From Anisus vortex (taxonomy: Eukaryota > Mollusca > Gastropoda > Planorbidae): a stretch of DNA of 64,000 bases. Positions 12,153 to 53,100 of this stretch are shown here, piece by piece. Each line of letters starts with the position of its first letter. Position 1 is the first letter of the stretch. The notes beneath the pieces were generated by a model. It did no database searches. It was not told the origin of the DNA and saw only the letters and a program-made list of their open reading frames with translations. The translations under genes and the position numbers were made by a program. The DNA is taken from NCBI GenBank assembly GCA_949126835.1, contig OX421494.1, positions 56,672,358-56,736,357 on the forward strand. Direction: 5' to 3'.

Positions 12153-12721
12153 GTAAAGCTGTACTAAAGGTCGCAAGCAGAGTAAAAAGTGCTCTTAGCT
12201 CTAGAAAAATGTGCTTCTGGTTTCTTAACCTCACAATAAAATCTATTTATCCGAAATCTTAACTTTAAAAAAAAAATGTCATCATTTAAGACAACTCTTA
12301 ATAATTTTCTAGCTTTATTACTTCCCCAGTTGTTTTCAATTTTGTTTTACATATTACCTGAATTTAATCAATAAAATAAAACAGTCATTTGAAATGTATT
12401 AACAGGTCAGTGTTTAGGAAATAAAATTTTATTTATAGATAAGTGAAAGCATATAACAATTGTGGGCACTTTTGCATGAAGAATCAAGTTGATTGTTTCC
12501 ATGCAAAATCCATTCTTTTATAGATCAGTGACTTTGACACCAATAAACCCCAGCCTGGGTAGACCCAAGAATACCTTCAAGACCCATGAGAAATTACAGC
12601 ATTTCTAGTCTACTAGCCATAGACTTTTGGTATGAACATAAAAAACTCACTGAAGTGAATATCAAAACCAACAATGGCTGCAGTATTGCTAAGAGAATTA
12701 TGCCAGTATGTAGCAAGTAAT

Positions 12722-13375
12722 TTCATCGACCAAATTGATCCTTATAGGGCTGGTGAAGAGAGCAATCACCAGTTTCTGTGGCCTTCGCATACTAGGTGAT
12801 TGGATGGCTAGCACAATGCCCAGCCGCTCTACTTTTCCCCAGCTAATGTCAGGTACCCATCAGAGCTGGGTAGATGCAGGGACATACTAGGTGATTGTGT
12901 GGCTAGCACAATGCCCAGCCGCTCTACTTTTCCCCAGCTAATGTCAGGTACCCATCAGAGCTGGGTAGATGCAGGGACATACTAGGTGATTGTGTGGCTA
13001 GCACAATGCCCAGCCGCTCTACTTTTCCCCAGCTAATGTCAGGTACCCATCAGAGCTGGGTAGATGCAGGGACATACTAGGTGATTGTGTGGCTAGCACA
13101 ATGCCCAGCCGCTCTACTTTTCCCCAGCTAATGTCAGGTACCCATCAGAGCTGGGTAGATGCAGGGACATACTAGGTGATTGTGTGGCCAGCACAATGCC
13201 CAGCCGCTCTACTTTTCCCCAACTTATGTCAGGTACCCATCAGAGCTGGGTAGATGCAGGGACATACTAGGTGATTGTGTGGCCAGCACAATGCCCAGCC
13301 CGCTCTACTTTTCCCCAACTAATGTCAGGTACCCATCAGAGCTGGGTAGATGCAGGGACACCCTCCAGACCCAGG
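12722..13375 (-). repeat. SINE 1 expanded into a 95-bp tandem array, about 6 copies
   Basis: A reverse-orientation SINE 1 begins at about 12722 (ATCGACCAAATTGATCC). From about 12790 its middle part is repeated in tandem; each unit holds GCACAATGCCCAGCCGCTCT, TTTTCCCCAGCTAATGTCAG and ATCAGAGCTGGGTAGATGCA. The last unit runs into the SINE head (CCAGACCCAGG...TTCACCAG) near 13360-13400. Units are nearly identical. Confidence 0.9.
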
Positions 13376-13470
13376 AACTAATCCTAGACTTCACCAGTCG
13401 AATGCCAAACGAACATGCCGCTGTTCTACCACAGTGCCTCCAATGCCAGTATGTCTTAACTCTAAAAGAA

Positions 13471-13545
13471 ACGCCACTAGACTAGACTAGACTAGACTAG
13501 ACTAGACTAGACTAGACTAGACTAGACTAGACTAGACTAGACTAG
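13471..13545. repeat. (ACTAG)n microsatellite
   Basis: About 14 perfect copies of the 5-bp unit directly follow the SINE-derived array. Confidence 0.95.
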
Positions 13546-15175
13546 GATGACAAAAATGAACACAGGGTTAAAAATATGAACAAATTCATTCTGCTAATTA
13601 TAAATTAATTCAATCTCTGAATTTTGCAAAAGAAGTAAACCAAATATACATGTTGTGTTGTGTTGCATTCATTTAGGCAGCTAATTGGCTTTTGCTTCTC
13701 CAATGTTATGTACATAATGAAATAATAATTCAGGAAGGATTATTCCAGCATAAACTGAATATTGACATTATATTTACAATCAATGTGTGTTTTTGAGATT
13801 ATTTTACCATTACTTCTTTTCTTGTCCAGGTTTTATTAATTAAATATTACCTCCTCATCTATTGGTTTATGGACATAAAGGGGCGGAGCTAAGGGATATT
13901 TAGTTTTGTATGTGACATCACAAACCTTAAAGGCCTTCTTTCAACAAAGATCATAAATCAGTGTTTACACTTACAGATTGAGAAAATTGACATGTTTTCT
14001 TCTAGTTTCTGAAAAAAGACCAAACTTTAGGACATTTTTGCAACATTCACTATAATGGATATAGCAGTGATATAGAAGTGGGGAAACTATTGTCATTCAT
14101 TAATAGAAAATGTTGTTAAAGTTTTTTGCAAACAATTTTTTGATGAGTTCAAAAAAAATTAATAAAATTCACATATAAACTGTTCAATATGGACTGCAGG
14201 TAGACTATAAACACACTGTATCAACACTTCAACAACTGCAGGTAGACTACACACTGTATCAATACTTCAACAATGTACTTCTACTTGGCTCAAAATATAT
14301 TGGGTTTATGATTTATTTGCCTGTCAAGTTTGAGAAAAATTGGGGAATTTAGTCATGATTTAAATGTAAGAGCTCTGATGGGGGAAAAGTTGTCTGTTTT
14401 GTCTGTGAAATTGTTTACAGAGACAACTGTTAAATTACTGTGACAGCATTTGAGAAATTGTACAGTGGATTTTGTTTTTCAACTTTTATTTTAACTTTTA
14501 ACGAGATTTCATAGATTTTTTAATGGGTTTTAATTTTCCTGGACATTATAACATTTCCATACATGGGTAAAGTAAAGTTTTTCTATTTCCATTGTATTCT
14601 GGGCCATGGATTTGCTATATTAGATAACTGACATGTTGACAAGATTACTGATAAGAATAAAAACACTCGATCATCAGATAAAATAAATGCCTTACCCAGT
14701 ACACAAACCCTAAAAATAGTTTGGCTGCTTCAACAAAAAATTAAACTTTTCTTTTAGATGCTTTGGTCAACATTAAAGAAATTTAAAAAAAATTTTAAAG
14801 AACAAATATTGAAACTAATGGATAAATTTAATCAATGAATCATTTTATCTTAGAGACATACATTGTTTTAAAAGTGATCAAATTGTAAACTGCTGTACAA
14901 GTCTAGAACTCATTTGTTTAATAGTGGATTAAAACATAACAAAAAAAGAATTAAAATGCCCTCAGAATATGTGAGTTAGCAAAATTTATAAATTAAACTT
15001 TGACTAAATAGACATTACTTTGTACTTCTACTTTAAACAAAACCTAACTTTTGTAAATGAACTGTTAAAATAACAATCAGCCGCTAGAACAAACACTTTA
15101 TACATTGTTTACAGACAAAATAAAACTATTTACATGATCAATGATGAAATGTATGGATAAAAGTTTTGGTGGGCG
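13546..15175. other. Intergenic region downstream of piwi
   Basis: AT-rich DNA with no recognised exon. A short duplicated phrase, AACTGCAGGTAGACTA, occurs near 14195-14250. The piwi 3' UTR and polyadenylation site lie somewhere before about 15.5 kb, but I could not fix the signal. Confidence 0.4.
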
Positions 15176-15179
15176 GTCA

Positions 15180-15450
15180 ATGAGGCAATGTGTTGGTTAC
15201 ACAATTATAGTAAAGTACCCGTCAGAACAAATTGATCATAGGGCCGGTGAAGCAGCACTTACCAGTTTCAGTGGCCATGGCGTACTAGGGGATGTGTGAC
15301 CAGCACTAGCCCAGCCGCAGTTACTTTACTCCCAACTAATGCAGGGATACCTTCGGGTCCAGGGAAAAAAAATCCTAGCCTTCACCAGGATTTGAACCCA
15401 GGACCATCAGTACGCTGGTCAAACGTTATGCTGCTCGGCCACTAGGCCCC
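15180..15450 (-). repeat. SINE family 1, near-complete copy
   Basis: Read on the minus strand it has a tRNA-like head (TGGCCGAGCAGCATAACG, then GGGTTCAAATCC) and the whole family body, ending at GACCAAATTG-type sequence near 15225. It lies about 115 bp beyond the piwi stop codon, so it is probably in the 3' UTR or just past it. Confidence 0.85.
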
Positions 15451-15564
15451 AATTACACAATAAAAAACACAAATAAAATGCTGCTCTTTACATCAACTTT
15501 GTTGTAGTCTGTAGATCAAGGAGATGCCTGTTGAAGAATAATGGACTGACCACGCTTACACCAA

Positions 15565-44508
<28,944 letters not shown>

Positions 44509-44875
44509 TGTACAATCACCTGGTTATTTAAAGAATAACAGCTGCAGTCAACTACTCAGTTTAAACAAATCACTTTGTACATAAGCATTAGGTGAAATAA
44601 TGAAAATAAAGCCTATTACGCCATAGTAGGAAAACATAGTAATTGACAATGTAATAGAAAAATTGAAAATCCACAGCACTGTCTGTCACTGATAATAAAG
44701 ACAATTGTTGGAGAATGTAAAGGTATCAAGAGGTGAGAATAAAAATTACAAACATATATTTATTAAATATATAAAACTACTTCAGGCAACCCCTTCCATT
44801 TGTTTATGCCCAAATCATAATATAAAAAATTAAAATAACTAAAATGCCATCCAGTGAAATGCTAATAGAATCTTA

Positions 44876-45058
44876 TATCTTATCTTATTAGTATAAGTTT
44901 ACAGACGTTCTTTCTAGATAGAAGATTATTACGCCCACTAGGCCCAAAACTCCTGCAGGGCGACAGGGATCCGTCGGTGGCAGGGATAGAACCCGCGACG
45001 TGTCAGTTGGTTTTTGATTGACAGTCCGGTGAACTAACCGCTGGACCAGCCAGCTTCA
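44876..45058 (-). repeat. SINE family 2 (tRNA-derived)
   Basis: On the minus strand the tRNA-like head GCTGGTCCAGCGGTTAGTTC and the B box GGGTTCTATCCC are followed by GGCCTAGTGGGCGTAATAAT and a tail with GAACGTCTGTAAACTTATAC that ends in TAAGATA repeats. A second copy is at 51125-51305. Confidence 0.85.
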
Positions 45059-45428
45059 CTATCTGAATCTGACATTGTCCTTTATATAACACAATGTTGA
45101 TTCAATTTGTCTCTTTAGTACAAATGGGCTTTAATAATGTAATAGAAATGATAGTAGAATTACTCCTCCCCTATGTCTATCTATTTGATTAAATACTAAT
45201 CTAGTCTAATCTAATCTAATATAATCTAATCTAATCTAGTCTGCTTTAATTCACCAAAACTATCCATCTATTTTCTTATTCAAAAGTTCAATTTAAAAGT
45301 TATAATATTTAATATAAGCCTAAGGCTCTCTGGGTTCATTTTGAAGGTGATTGTGTTATAATTAACAAATTAATCATTATATTTTTATTACTAGCACTAG
45401 TAACTAGTATGGACTGGCGGCTAGAAGG

Positions 45429-45460
45429 TGCGTGTGTGTGTGTGGGGGGGGGGGGGGTGC
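45429..45460. repeat. (GT)n and poly-G microsatellite
   Basis: GTGTGTGTGTGT runs into about 13 G residues. Confidence 0.9.
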
Positions 45461-46457
45461 TTTGCCAGCATGATTCAAGCTGGTTTCAAAAGTTCTGGTT
45501 TGGGTCAGTTATGAATTTATACTAATATTTATAAAGCCTATAGTATAATTTTAAGATTTTGGCTCAATCTGCAACAATGTCAATAATATAAATATAATTA
45601 ATATAGGCATAACCTATGACTATAACAGTTAATAAAACTACCAATAAACATTTTCAAAGTCTTTATCCAAGTAAGTCTTGGTTAGAATAGTGTTACTCAT
45701 ATATTATAATCTTAGTCTTAGACAAGACAGTAAGGCCCCTACTGCCTACTGAGAATTAGGCCTACTCTTTTATTTTTATAATATGATTTACCTAAATTAA
45801 AATTTAAAACACTGCTCTTTCTTTAAGAATCCTAGGAACAGTATGAGAAATTTTTTTAGAGTAATTAATTAGCCTTAAAATAGTTTACATGCCTAGATAC
45901 ATGTATTTTTTCATTGGTGTATTCTAACTGGCTCAAAAGCGTTTTGTAAGACCATTGACCTGATTTTGACGTATAGACTAACATACATCTAGACCAGATA
46001 AAGTGATTACCATATCATAAACACAGAAACATAGACCTCTAGAAGATATACTTTTCTCTGACATTTTTTGTAATTTTGAACACTGTCACATTTTAACATT
46101 TGGGTATCCAAATTATTGTTGTTAGACCAAAACTCTATAAATTGCAAAAAAAAATTAGTTGCCTGTGTTTTTTGTTTTGGTAATTATTTGTGCGTAATAA
46201 CACCGTAATGAGGGTATCAAAAGCGTACTAATACGGCGAATTGCGAACAGGTGCCCATTTATGTAGTTTATAGTAGCCTATGATCCTATGTCATCTTTTC
46301 TGGTCTTATCATGATGAGTCTTATAACTTATAACCTATCCTTTAGGCCTACCTTTTATATTAACAATAATTAGGCTAAATTATGACATAATTATATGATC
46401 ATTAGAAGTAGAAGGCCTATGTTGTATGTATGCCTATTCATTATCATATTTATTAAA

Positions 46458-47475
46458 TTAACGGAGTGGTTATCCGCACGGTTTTGGTCGTGAGGATAAC
46501 GCAGAGCAATATCTGCATGGTTCCTCTGCGCATGCGTATTGATCCGCACAGTTTTGGTCGTGAGGATAACACCGAGCAATATCCGCACGGTTCCTCAGCG
46601 CATGCGCATAATGCCACATAATAATAATAGTTTATCTTTGTCTTTTTCTTTAATTACTATTTTTTATCCATTTTGAACAAGATTTCCTGGTACAGTGGTT
46701 AGAACTGCGGGTCAGAGTCAGAACCAGGGTCACGCAGGTTCTACCCCAGCATCATCCACCTCTTTTTTTTTTAATTTAATTTTATTAAAACGAGATAACC
46801 ATTTGTCATTGTCAGCCAGAAAATACAATTGCTGACTCCTAAATGATACTTTTTCTTGTATAATAAATAAATGGTATGATAGTGACAATACCTAGTGATG
46901 TAGCCTAGTGTTGTGCGCGAATGTCAATAGTGCTTGAGTACAAATGGTTCTTTATATTGTTTTAAGTAGGCTATATTGAAAGACGAAATTTATGTACCGT
47001 AATCAAGTCAAATTTCCATTTGTTTGGATCAATAAAGTAATCTTATCTTATAATTAAAAATTCAAACAAAAAGGTTACTTAGCCTGACTCTTAGGTCTTA
47101 ATCACAATTAGTGACAATTAGAAATTGATGTTAGTTTTAGATTTAGAGTTATAGTTATAGCCTACTGATGTAGCTATTGTTAGGGTCATAAGTATTTACG
47201 ATGGTCTCGGTTAGGCCCGCTTAGGGCTAGGAATATGATAATAGTAATAGCCTATAGCCGCGCTATAGGCCTAAAAGTTAATATAAGTCATAAGTATGTA
47301 TAGCCTAACTTTCACAATTTTTTAGAAAATTTGGGTCTGTTGACAATGCTCGGCCAACCGTGAGGATAACGTTCAGCGTTATTCTCACGACCGCACGGCC
47401 AAAACCGTGAGCATAACGTTCGGCGTTATTCTCACGACCGCACGGCCAAAACCGTGCGGATAACACTTCCCTTAA
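46458..47475. mobile_element. TTAA-bounded element, second family, with GC-rich subterminal repeats
   Basis: The left end TTAACGGAGTGGTTATCC and the right end (reverse complement TTAAGGGAAGTGTTATCC) form imperfect inverted repeats with TTAA at both outer edges. Next to the ends, CGCACGGTTTTGG and GTGAGGATAAC words are repeated several times in both orientations. The roughly 800-bp interior contains a tRNA-like stretch (46685-46760) and, at 47010-47050, a tail with GGATCAATAAAGTAATCTTA, so a SINE or retroposed piece may be nested inside. No transposase frame. Confidence 0.7.
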
Positions 47476-48477
47476 CCTTAAATTTTATTTAATCATGTAT
47501 GATTATAATGAATTTTGAGTAGCCTAGATCTGCGTTTAAAATAATTAATTTAATTATTATTTTTAAATTATAAGAAATAGAGTTAAAAGAGAAATAATTG
47601 TGAACTCACCAAAATTAACAATTAGTAATTAGGCCTATAATTAGTATAATAGAAAATTTAAAAGAAAATTCCATCCAGAGTCCAGAGTAACTTAAGTAAC
47701 TAATAAATTACAAACACTGACACTGTCCTAACTAGTCTAAGTCTATTATTAACTAGTAGTAGTTAGTAGTAGTAAACTTGTAGTTGTAGTCTAGTACTAG
47801 ACCTAGTAATAAAAAGTATTTAAGTTTAAGTAGTAGTGGTAGTAGGCTAATTATAATTGTCAATTGTATAAAATAAAAGTAAGTAGTCCAGGCCGACCAG
47901 GCCTAGTAGTAGTAGTAGGCCTAGCTAGGGCCTCGGCCTAGTAGTAACTAGTACTAGTACTAGTACATACAGTCTAACTTAGACTCTGTCTCTACTCTAG
48001 TCTAAGTGACTACTCTAACTACTCTAAGTCAAGTCAAGTCAGTCTAAGTACAGGCACACCAGGCAGTATACTCAATTGGTCTAGTAGAATTTTCACTATA
48101 AATCAGTAAGCTTACTTTTATAACTACAGGCCAGTAGTCTTTTCTAAAATGTACTGGTCACTGGTATTTAATAAAGGCTTAAAGTTAAAGGCTATCCCAG
48201 TTCCAGAATTTGTTTTTGTTTCCACTCGCTTAGTTCATTCACATGTCATGTTGACATGTTCTTCGCCTGAAAAAAAAGTCGAAACGAAAACATATTGAAA
48301 ACTAATAACTATTGTTTACATAACTATATTATACAATATTTGCAAAAACTATTAAGCGGTGCACAAATCCACATTTAAAATGTATCAAAATTACCAATTT
48401 AAGAGAGTAAACTTTTTATAGCGTGTTTAAAGTTTAGAAAGTTTTGCAAGTTTAATTTTCTAGTCGATAGTTCGACG

Positions 48478-48484
48478 ATGCCAG
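48478..48484 (+). other. Possible upstream first exon of borealin
   Basis: ATGCCAG is followed by the donor-like GTAAAT at 48485. Joining it to an acceptor-like TTTGCAG ending at 50140 gives an in-frame extension MPVLCEK before the start at 50155. This would add seven residues. It may be chance (one in three for the frame), so I keep 50155 as the start. Confidence 0.2.
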
Positions 48485-50154
48485 GTAAATTGACTATTTT
48501 AATGTCAAAACTAGCACGCAAGTCTTATATCTATAGGTTTTTCGTTTGGTGATATTTTCAATGTTTATTTTAAAAGCAAATTAAATATAAATCGATACAA
48601 CAAATCGTACTGTAAGTTTTATAATAGTATATTCCTTGTTCGCTTTCACTTTCATACTTCTGGTGTTTCTCCACACACGGAAAAGCCTTATGAACCAAAA
48701 CGATTTTTTTCAATCAAAATATAAATAATTAATAGCAAGTACATTTTTAAAAAGCCTACATAATTATATGCAATAGTCCCAGCATTATGCGCGTTTATAC
48801 TTAATGGTAAAATAGTAGGCTATAGAGTCACTATAGACCCAAAATAATATTTTAAGCCGGTCCTGTAGATTCCGAACTGTAGGTGGTTTTGTGCTTTCTT
48901 GTTCGCTTATAATATTAATAACAGGCGCACACAGAAACACAAATTATTTTGCGTGTGTAGTTTTTTTCATTTGACATTTGTTTATTGTTGTTTTTATTAT
49001 TGTTTACATGTAGTTTTTTTTTCTTCTATTTTTTTTGTTTGTTTTGCTAATAACGAGCATTAGTATGTAGCAATTCTCAAGCGCACCTAGCTTTTTTTTT
49101 TTTAATTTTAACTCTAGTCTTCTTTTTCCTCCTTTTTAAATTTAGTAATATAATTATATTATAAGCCACCCCCTCATTTCGTTAATAAATACCACTAAAA
49201 TATATTTAAAAAAAAACACTTATATATTGGCACATTTTTCGTGTTTGAGTTTTTCCTTTTTACTATCTGGGTTTCAACCTTAAGTTGGCTGCAAAATGCA
49301 CTGTTGGCCGAATACTGTTGGGCTACTTTTTGTCGTTATTAACCTAGCTTTCTCTGTTGTTGTTCTCTTTTTACTTATTCGCTTAATGGTGGACTTTTTT
49401 TGTTGTTGTTGTTTTTTTACTGTTGTATATTTTAATGTTTACACGAATGTGACATGATTATATGCATACAGGATTTTCTGGACTTTTCCTCAGTCTTAAC
49501 GCCACTTAACGGGGTCTCCACAATAATATGAAGAAGAAAAAGCCTTATTATAAGGCGCATATATTCTAAGCTTAGCGCGCTAACAAAATTTCTGATTTTA
49601 AATACTTTTGTAACGTCTTAATTATATTAAGGACATTAATAATTTGTTCCTTAAAAAAACTACCTTTTAAAAATATATTTTCTATATCTTTCTTATATTA
49701 TGCCTTATTAGGCCTATGTTTTCCTATCTAGCTAGGGCGGTAGGCCTATACTGCTATAGCCTATAGAATTTTATGATTTTAATAAGCCTACATGGTCCCT
49801 AATTATATTTTATTTCTATTTTTAAAAATAGCGCACTCAAGATAAGAATCTATTATATAAAAAAGTGCACTTAACTAAGCATTACAAAAATATAAACATT
49901 ACAACGTTTTTGAGAAAAAAAAAAGACTAACTAAAATAATGTAGCCTTATGGTTGACATCAAGTAATTTTGGCTTGCAGTTTTTTGTTTTATAGCGCATT
50001 TTCTGTCTTGGCTTTTATCTTGACAAAGCCTGGCATTTCTTAATACAAATTTCATTGGTTAGTATTCATTTCTTAGCGGGTATTCAAAATATTATGAAAG
50101 TTTGTTTTGTTTACATACATTTTGTACAATACATTTGCAGTGTTATGTGAGAAA

Positions 50155-53100
50155 ATGCCAAGAAAAAGAACAACACGTATTAAACTTGCGCCGAAACCAA
50201 CCACAAATATTCCACTAGCTCAAGATGTCTCTAACTCTGACAAGAACGAACAGCTGAAAATGTTTCTAAAAGATTTTGATTATAAAGGTAAGGACACAGC
50301 AGGCTGAGAAGCTGCAATGAGAGTTAGTCAGTCAATGACTCAAATGACTGCATAAGGTATAGCAGCATTATGAGCATACTCATCATACAGTTACAGTTAC
50401 AGTCATACTGTGCATACAAACACAGTTCAGAAGACAGAAGTCACACATCCCTGTCACTGGGCTATCAGCCTGACTAGCACACTATAGGCTAACCTATTTA
50501 GCCTAATTATTATGATTATTATGACTTATTATGACTTATAACTTATAAGTTATAACTTATAATAAATAAGTTTACAGATTATTACTGGATCTAGATTTCT
50601 AGACCCAAAGCCAAAACTCCTGCAGGGCGACATAAATAGCCTATAGTATAAATATAAATAGGTCGGCGGCTTGGCTCTTGTCACCTTGTGCCAGTCGGCC
50701 TATGGGCTATGTATGGCCTATTAAAAAGTAAACCTATTATAGTATGAAAACCCTTGGGTATGCCGATGCCACTATCATCTATGAGATTCTATGTCAGAGT
50801 CAGGGCTATGATTATGATCAATAATGATCCTGCTAATGAATTAGAATATATGAATTAGGCTAATGCCATGTACTATATTTATATAAAATTTATAGGGCTA
50901 ATATATGACTAACTTTGTATTCAAAGTCCTAAGTAAAGTAAAAGTATGACTACACTACTACTTAGGACTACTAATACTACTTAGTTAAGTTAGGCTTAGG
51001 CTTAGGACTACTAGTATGATTATAGTTGTAGTATAGGCCTATAATTAGCCTTATTGCCTTATTAGCTATAGGGTTGCTAGATCAGATAGGCCTACATAAC
51101 ATGGGTAGCCTACCAAATGGAGGACATTATCTTATCTTATAAGTTTACAGACGTTCCTTCTAGATAGAAGAGTATTACATCCACTAGGCCCAAAACTCCT
51201 GCAGGGTGACAGGGATCCGTCGGTGGGAGGGATAGAACCCGCGACCTGTCAGTTGGTTTTTGGTTGACAGTCCGGTGAACTAACAGCTGGACCAGCCGGC
51301 TTCATTGAAAGACAAAAAGGAAGATGTAGGCCCAAATTGGCCTAAATTAATGATGATTGATTAGGCATATTTTGAGTGGTTCATTTGAATCATTTTTTAA
51401 TTGAACGGGGATTTAACCAGCAATCAGTACAATGTCATCAAGTTGCCTATTAATCGGTCTCGCTATTAGTAAACCAACCACGAAAAAAAAATGAAAACAA
51501 ATTCAATTGACATTTGTTTTTCAAAATACCTACAATATTATTTGAAATTTTTTTTGATTTTTTTTTCATCAACTTCTATTGGTAGGCCTACCAAAAAACA
51601 AACAACTACAGCCGTGTGCTATATTTATTCAACATTGTCTCAAACGTTGGCCAAAAAATATAGATCTAGTTCTGATTGGCACATCATTGTGTGCTGACCA
51701 GCTTAGCTAAATCTAACTAATCTTGCTCATTCGGGATGTTATTAGGGCCTAAAGTTTTTTTTTTTTTCTGAAACAGATTTATCAGGATTATTCTTGATAT
51801 AGATTATATCTGAAATCAAATCAATTATTGATTTTATCCCACCTACCGATCAAAACAAAAATTCTCCCATGAGGTAATGGCGTTGTTTATATTATATCAA
51901 AAGTGACAGTCATTTTTTAAGAACAATTAGTAATTAGTTTTTGGGAGGTATTTAATGATTTAATTTGTGTGTTTTAACTTGAGGCTTTAGAAATCTTTCC
52001 TTCAGAACCAATAAAATCCCAGGCAGACACAGGTTGTAACAGATAATCACATTACTATTAGGAACAGGTTTATTGTTTGCGAAGACCAACACTCAAAGCC
52101 AGGGGGGGCTGAACTTTCGCGTGACAAATATTTACCAAATACCAGGGGGGGGGGCTAAACTTTCGCGTGACAAAGATTTACCAAATTTTTAGCGAATTTA
52201 GTGCACATTTTTAAAAAATCAGTTGAAAAATTATTTTTTTTAATTCCAGGGGGGGGCTTAGCCCTCCTCAGCCCCCCCTGTGGCTTCGCCCTTGCTCAAA
52301 GCCCTGGTAATCACTTAGCATCACAAAGTCTAATTAAAGTGAAACAGAAGTCAAATTATTTTCATGCAATTATTTCAAATAATTTAATAGTGCTTCTCTT
52401 AAAAAAATATTTAAAAAAAAATGTGTTATCTTACAAATACTTGAAAAGTGATTTTTTATTTTAGAATGTGTATCTTCAGACTGGATTTTTTTTTTACCTT
52501 TTAACCGTTATGGCCATTGGGGGGGAGCTTATGGACACTGCATATCCATTAATCCTTCCTGTGGGCTTGGTAGACTTGGTGGTGCCCATCATCTCTCCAA
52601 GTTTGTGGCAGATTTTTTATTTCTTATCATCTGCACCAAGGCTGTCGAGCTTGTGAGACGAGCTCATTGTTGACTTTGCTTAAGTAACTAAGAATTAACT
52701 AAGTAGGCCTACTGTTATTATTAACCTAATGTTTCATCTTTTAACTTGCCAGTTAAGAATACTTTAATGGAGATTGAGACCAAGAAGACTGCAGTCATCA
52801 GATTTATTAGCACAAGATTCCAGGAGCAAATTGTGCAGTTGCCCAAAGTTAGTTCTACCTTTTGTTTTTGTCCTTTCTGTCAATTTGTAGCCATCACAAT
52901 TTATTGGAATCATACTATTTCTTTATTATAATTTTATATGAAGACTGAACAGGAAAAAATGGCAGTCACATTATAAAGTAATTTTTTTAAAGTTACAGCC
53001 CCTGGGCCGCCTGGCCTAAATATAGTCATACATAGTATGTACTGAACTACTTTTCAAGCAATAACCAAAGGAAAATTATAAGAGAAAAAAGTGTGTACAA

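Larger units (their letters stand above)
44509..50154. other. Divergent intergenic region between piwi and borealin
   Basis: 5.6 kb separate the piwi start codon (minus) from the borealin start codon (plus), so the promoters of both should lie here. It contains SINE family 2 (44876-45058), a G-run microsatellite (45429-45460), a TTAA-bounded element (46458-47475), TAG/AGT-rich low-complexity DNA (47750-48060) and AT-rich DNA. I see no exon that I can support, except a possible 5' extension of borealin at 48478-48484. Confidence 0.5.

Noticed and set aside
13180..13485. 101-codon open frame
   Set aside because: It is a translation of the SINE-derived satellite.
15370..15450. Stand-alone tRNA gene
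   Set aside because: The tRNA-like sequence is the head of a SINE, with a degenerate acceptor stem and the SINE body attached.
46685..46760. Functional tRNA gene inside the TTAA element
   Set aside because: A B-box-like GGTTCTACCCC is present but the stems do not pair well. It is more likely a SINE head or pseudogene.
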